Assembly (NCBI GenBank): GCA_030407005.1
Contig: JAUDYN010000004.1
Span: forward strand, 992,001-1,056,000
Length of the DNA: 64,000 nucleotides
Direction: 5' to 3'
From: Desarmillaria ectypa
Taxonomy: Eukaryota; Basidiomycota; Agaricomycetes; Agaricales; Physalacriaceae
A program made the position numbers and the translations under genes. The notes under the pieces were generated by a model. It had not been told where the DNA came from and did no database searches. It saw only the letters and a list, made by a program, of their open reading frames with translations. This document shows, in pieces, positions 58,878-64,000 of this stretch; positions within the stretch are counted from its first letter, which is position 1, and the number at the start of each line of letters is the position of its first letter.

Positions 58878-60111
58878 ATGTCCTCGGGTATGGCTGTTGA
58901 TAAACCTGCCAATGAACGGTTTCTGTTCCTTAGTATGCCAGTGGTCATCATCGGCGCCTCCGCTCGGCGTGGACGGAAATGGCTGCTATATGTTACTACA
59001 GCTGTCACTGGTACCTCGGCTACCTGCGTCAAGACGGACGGGACCTACAATCGGAGGCCATGGAGGAGCCAATGGTTGATAATGAAACGTACGATTTCTT
59101 GGCAGAGGGTACGCATAAATGATTGTTTGCCATGCTGTTACTAACTTCATACCCTCAGGTGCGCCCCGCGTTGCGGATGCTCAGTGTAGTGATGTCAGAA
59201 CGTCCATCAATCTTGAAGAGAGCTGGCGCCACAACAGGGACATGATTGCCAGTCGGGATGGCGGGAAATGTGTCATTTTGGAGCCTGGAATAGCAGAGCG
59301 TATGGATGGTTTCGCTCACCGGGGTGAAGCCGTTAGATGGGATGCCTGCAAGCGGCGCATATTATGTCCCACAGCTAAGGCTCCTCGTTATGTCCATTCA
59401 TTTTGTTTAGCAGCTGGTAGCGTTATCTTATTTCATAGTATATCGATGCGATAATCCGGGCGAGAGGACTTGACGAATGTATCCAGTTCCAAGGCGGTAT
59501 AGATGAAGAAAAGCACGCCATGTTCATCAATAGAGAAATTCACTCAAAAGGGCTGGCCCGCCAAACCTGTGTCTTTCTTTGTGTGAGTTTTCCTTCCTTG
59601 GTGTCACCAACATTTCGCTCATTTTTGAATATCGAGGTTCCCAATGATTGCATGGAGGATGTGTTGTATCCCGAGGATCACCTGCCGCCTTCCCTTCCTG
59701 AGTCTTTGGGACACACCCAGTATGCATTTACAGTTTTCGATGCTAGACACAGATGTCTACTGGGGATTTTTGGACTTCATGGCGGGGAAATGGTTGTGGT
59801 CAAGCAAATCCATCCGAATACCTGACGACCGTTCAAGTTTCCCACCTTTTTTCATCTGCCATTTTTATTATGGGGCGACTGCACTCCATCTGTGGTTGGA
59901 TGAAGGTAGTCGGTCCATCCTCAACAGTTTAACTCAGCAGTACCACACCGAGGTGGACAACGACGCAAACTTTCCAGGAGAAGACAGGCTTGAAGTTTCT
60001 TCTCCTGAATTTAAAATTTCACCTCAAGGCGGTAGGAAACGGAGATACCACCGATCTACAAAATTATCATCATCTTATGTAGAAGAGTCAGCAAGTTATC
60101 TTGTCAGCTGA
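58878..60111 (+). pseudogene. HNH-nuclease-domain-like gene, probably damaged
   Basis: The layout matches fungal HNH_2-type proteins that are widespread in agaricomycetes. An N-terminal helical part (HWYLGYLRQDGRDLQSEAM) joins through a 50-bp intron (about 59110-59158). The nuclease-like RDMIASRDGGKCVILEPG follows, then after another possible intron GIDEEKHAMFINREIHSK, which corresponds to the conserved N-G-hx-L-x-x-x-H block. The C-terminal PDDRSSFPPFFICHFYYGATALHLW is the family's usual closing module. The canonical HNH residues are not all visible: the expected Cys-x-x-Thr-Gly after GKC and the AHI motif are changed. The frame also shifts between GLHGGEMVVVKQIH (about 59810) and PDDRSS with no fitting donor. 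The start is uncertain. Confidence 0.5.
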
Positions 60112-61000
60112 CTTTGGAGAGCTAAGGGAGTAATAACCCTGGAAGAGGATGGAGTGGATGCCCTGACGATTATTCACAAAGTGTTCAGATCGGACAAGCG
60201 GGAGACGGTGGAGAAATAGTGCCAGGAGGCAGTTGTTGAATGAGGTTGAGGGTGAAAAGGTATGCACGTGTATTATTATTAGCATTATTATTAACTGTTA
60301 TACGCGTTGCTCTGAATTTGATGTTGCGGATATGTCTATAGCAACTTTTGTTTTGCTCATCTTCAAAACCGACTTTTCTAATATTCCGAAATTGCGAGAG
60401 GAAAAAGCGGTAGTCCTCTCCACATTTTATTGCACCTAACCGACGCTAAAGACGGAAGAGAGTCAGGAAGCTACTAGGAAGTCTGTTGCGGATGACTCCT
60501 CGCTCTCCCTATTTCTACATATTTATTTCTGATGCAACATCGGCTGTATTCTTTAGCCACCGCGAGTGCTCGACGGCTTCCTCCATCTCCAGGATCCACT
60601 TGCAAAGTTTGACTCCCCCTTTCGTCAATGTCGCGCATCGTCGGTAACTATGGAGGGTATCGTTTTCGCCTTCATTATGCAACCCGCTCGGAGTGGTATG
60701 AACATGGTGCCGTCTTTTCGCATGCAGAGGGCCTTTCATGCGTATGACTTACTGGGAGATTATAGTCGGAGTAGTGTAAGGTTTATCAAACAAGGGCAGG
60801 AATTAAACGAAGGGGGTAGACGTGTATATTCACTATTCTTGGGACCGTGTCCTCAGACGTCAGTGCACCAGGAACGGGAAGAGTGGAAATGGTGGTGGTG
60901 TGAGATCAAAGCATTCTTCTTTACGGACAGAACCACCGAGATCAAACTTTTTCCTTTATGCACTTGAATGTGGCGGAAGCTTGTCCAACTTCATTTCGTT
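60112..61000. other. Intergenic, no assigned gene
   Basis: An 889-bp stretch between the HNH-like relic and the 3' end of ICP55. Plus- and minus-strand frames around 60515-60967 overlap (for example MSRIVGNYGGYRFRLHY on plus) without recognisable family. A TAT/ATT-rich tract lies near 60270-60300. Confidence 0.4.
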
Positions 61001-63428
61001 CTAGTACGGCTCTAGTCCCAATAGACCCTGACAAGCACCCTCAACGTCGACAATCTATTATCATAGCTGTCAGTTCAAGGGGGGCATCGATAAGGATAGG
61101 ATTCTACTCACTTCCTTGGGGGCTGATACGGTCAGCACGATGGGGTCCGTCTTTCCCACCAAAACCTCATCCTGGAGACAATAAGGTACAGGAATAAATA
61201 GCGAGGGTCACGAACCGACCTCGATTCTGATTCCTATATTATGGAAGGCCTTCGGATACTGAGGTAGCGGAGGAACATAGATGCCTGGCAGGAAAAATGT
61301 CATCAGGGCAGCAGAATCTGGAGCTGCCTATCGTCCGTACCGGGTTCAATTGTGATAACCATACCCTCTTGGAGACTATCATTTGGCGGTTAGAAGAATG
61401 CGAAAAAGAATAAATGGACGAATTTACTTACGGCACCGCCCGGCTGATGGTATGCGACTCGTGCAGATCTAAGATTTTTTTTTGAACGGGGAGGGTCAAC
61501 TGAGAAAATCGATATATACGAACCTATACCAATCGGATGGCTCAAGGAGTGCGGATACAAGTCTCTCGCCAGATCAGCTGTGCTGACATTGAAACCAATC
61601 TGGGCAAGTTCGGCTCGGAGAAGTCGACATGATGTTGCGTGAAGGGTGGACAAGGTCTCTCCGGCATTTTCATGGCACAACGCCACAAGGGCTTTTTGTG
61701 CAGAAAGAACGGCGGCGTATAGATCGTGCTGTGGTTTAGTGAAGGTTCCGTTGGCAGGATACGTACGTGCTGAAATGAAAGTGGATTAGCGTAATAGGCA
61801 TCTAGTGAAAATGCGGGTACATACTGATATCTGACGCGTAACCACTGTAAGAAGAAAGTAAGCACCTGTGAATCACAATTCAGTAGGCACACAGACTTGT
61901 ATTCACATCCTGCATCGATGAGAAGTAGCTCGTTGTTTTGGATTGGCATATTATTTGATGTATAATGTATGATTAGAGCATTTGGGCTATAGAAATCTCA
62001 TCGTCAGTCCTCCATACATATCGTGAAAGAAACATACCCGGAAGCAACGACCGGGACATAAGCTAGACGCTGAGCGCCATCTAAACAGCACAGATATTCA
62101 AAATGAGCACACAATGCTGCTTCTGACATTCCAGGATGTGTAAACCGCATGGTCTGAGCCTATTTCAACGAAACAACACACTAAAGAAAGATATACAGGC
62201 CTTTACCTTGGCATGGGCACGTCCACTGATGTCTGCCGCGGCTCGCATAACGCGTCTTTCGACCTCGCTTTTAATAGCTCTCAATGGTGCGACTTTGGAC
62301 TTTAGCGAGCGTTGTCGTGACCCAGAGATGGTGGCCATGGTCGTGTCTATCTCACGAGCACGCTTCTTGAGAGGGTCTGATAAATATTTGAGGAGCTTTT
62401 TGTGCGCAGGATCGTCTCGATGAGACGGTGGGTCGGAAAAGATGTGTGAGTAGGAGAAAGCTATTGAGCCCAAATGCTTGGGGAAGGATGTTATGGGTTG
62501 GGCATCGTCTGCACGAAAGGCTTCTCCAGCAGCGCGGACGCCTGTTCTGGTGCCGGACCATTTCTCTTCAGATGGATCCTTTTCGTTGGCGAACAAAGTC
62601 ATTGAATACCCGCGCGAGGTCGAATTCTTCTCTGTGAAGGCATCAGTACAGGAGAAAGGGGGTAGAGATTCGCGGCGTGGGCTTGTTATTCTACGCATGA
62701 TCCCCCGCGACCTTTCATAGGCCCTTGAACTTGGCAAAAAGAAATCCTTGAATTCAAGTTGAGGAGTTACTCCTCCGATGTTTTTACATCGAAGGGACAG
62801 TTTTGTTTGCTGAATTCAAGGTTGGAGTCGTGTCTCATTGCTGGGATCCATGTTCAAAACGTCGCGAAATTTTAAATTTCCATGTCGGAATGTACAAGCC
62901 CACGCCGTCACGGCACTTACCAAGAATAACGGCAGAATCAGGCTCCTCAAAGCCTGTAAGATACCAGAAATCCGAATTCTGTCGGTACTTATGACTTGAT
63001 GTTGTTCAATCGGTGACTGGGCGAGAAATGCGAAAAGAACTCACAATATTTCTGGTCGACTATGTCAGCCTAACAATCAGTCAATGTATGGACTGATACC
63101 GCGTACCTCCGCTCATGAACGTCACCGGTGCCGCTGCCGCGACAACAATGCTGTTGTCGGGCAGGCTTTCCATGAGTGCTCTCCGCCGCCTTTCGTATTC
63201 TTCATGTGGTATCCCAGCCGTCAACTCATTCGGCTGAACTACAGAGAGAACCTATGAGTTGGACGAAACCTTGGAGCGAGTCGAGTACCGACCTAGGTGA
63301 GGATGTGATGGGTGAAGTGGTTGGCCGTAAAGGGACGGTTTCTGTATCAGAGGTCGCGACAAGGTCTGGCTACCAGCAGCAATGGTAGTGGCGAGGGCCT
63401 GGGCATTGCGCCGTACGGTGGCATACAT
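61001..63428 (-). CDS. ICP55: Mitochondrial intermediate-cleaving aminopeptidase P, Icp55-like (M24B)
   Basis: This metallopeptidase removes one residue from imported mitochondrial proteins after MPP cleavage. The N-terminal 60 residues from 63428 (MYATVRRNAQALATT) are basic and Ser/Thr-rich, consistent with a presequence. The aminopeptidase-P N-domain follows: NELTAGIPHEEYERRRRAL, SLPDNSIVVAAAAPVTFMSG, QNSDFWYLTGFEEPDSAV and GYSMTLFANEKDPSEEKW. The catalytic pita-bread part has KSEVERRVMRAAADISGRAH, NELLLIDAGCEY, GYASDIS (metal Asp pair), SHPIGDLHES (metal His), GMVITIEPG (Glu) and FHNIGIRIE (Glu). The tail KEIVDVEGACQGLL is typical of Icp55. There are more than ten exons, some tiny. The second splice, next to the presequence, could not be fixed. 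Confidence 0.88.
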
Positions 63429-63838
63429 AAAATTACGGCCACGGAAGGGCAAGGAAGAGATTGGATCATTTGTTTGGCACTGTCTGCGTAATTGTTGATA
63501 TTTTCAACAGGATGAAATTGTTAACATGAAATTCGTATTTGATGGTGAACAGAGCAACATATATGTTACAACAAATTCCTCTACAATTCCTCCTTCGTCT
63601 AAAAATGAATATTCCTCACTATTCGCATCTCCATGGTCTCTTCCTGAGAAGTTGACGCAAATCGGAGCACGACTAACGTAGCTCTATCTTCAGATTGCGT
63701 CTAATGATGCGAGATTCATGTAATGCTGTGTTGGTCAAGATGGTGACCGGAGGTAGATTTGCAGGAATGGTATCATTAACATGTAATTGCGTCGGTGAAA
63801 AACTGAACACAATATGATACTTTTGCCGGTCAGTCTGA
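63429..63838. other. Intergenic
   Basis: These 410 bases contain the ICP55 promoter and the 3' UTR of the minus-strand gene at the window edge. No other gene was seen. Confidence 0.45.
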
Positions 63839-64000
63839 TCATAGAAGGTCGTAATCGTCCAGTTCGTCATTATAGGACATGATTGTCCGCTTGAGTTTAG
63901 ACGTATCGACCCAGGTGACAAAGTCTTCCATTCGTCTACGAGAATGTCAGCAGCGATCAAACAAAAAACGCGGTACACACCTCGTCACCAAGAACGCAGG
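63839..64000 (-). CDS. C-terminal end of an unidentified gene (cut by window edge)
   Basis: The last two exons (64000-63981 and 63935-63839) join through a 45-bp intron and end in a stop at 63839-63841. They encode [17 protein letters not shown] followed by [19 protein letters not shown]. The regular, charged, acidic-ending tail looks strongly conserved and real, but I could not place the family. The gene continues beyond the right end of the window. Confidence 0.6.

Overview
The window is nuclear DNA of a filamentous basidiomycete, most likely an agaricomycete mushroom or crust fungus. Genes are densely packed on both strands and most carry many 48-60 bp GT-AG introns. Protein families include an F-box protein with the basidiomycete-type core, HNH-type and expanded P-loop NTPase relics, a cytochrome b5-acyl-CoA dehydrogenase fusion, and Hem25, Unc104 and Icp55 orthologues. 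No tRNA, rRNA, CRISPR array or intact transposon was seen.

Layout. 0-18.4 kb is housekeeping and regulatory: an Msn2-like C2H2 factor, a Ser-rich single-pass membrane protein, an Hpc2/ubinuclein histone-chaperone subunit, a GEN1/Yen1 resolvase, a cytochrome b5-acyl-CoA dehydrogenase, TAF11, an isochorismatase-like hydrolase and Nop9. 18.6-25 kb is an accessory island. It holds two related P-loop NTPase genes facing away from each other, both disrupted, with a small 97-residue gene between them. 26.3-44.4 kb starts and ends with two cyclopropane-fatty-acid-synthase-like methyltransferase genes in the same orientation. They share a block of about 1.04 kb, introns included, in which I see no difference, while their ends have clearly diverged. 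Between them lie Hem25, Spt4, a class 3 lipase and a kinesin-3 (Unc104). 46-55 kb holds Arl2, eIF5B, an amino-acid permease and a small membrane protein. 55-60 kb is a second accessory stretch: an F-box protein, a decayed short-chain dehydrogenase and a damaged HNH-nuclease-like gene. The right end has Icp55 and the last exons of an unidentified gene.

How the genes relate. Three housekeeping pairs are divergent from short shared promoters: acyl-CoA dehydrogenase/TAF11 (290 bp), Hem25/Spt4 (317 bp) and Arl2/eIF5B (183 bp). Several others converge on short 3' regions. Nothing looks like a secondary-metabolite cluster. The most unusual features are the conversion-like block in the paired methyltransferases, the two dead NTPase genes with different lesions, a 7-nt microexon and a GC-AG intron in the kinesin, and paired SUMO-interacting-type motifs in the GEN1 tail. 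Exon boundaries were worked out by hand from splice sites, reading phase and family conservation. Boundaries called approximate should be treated that way.
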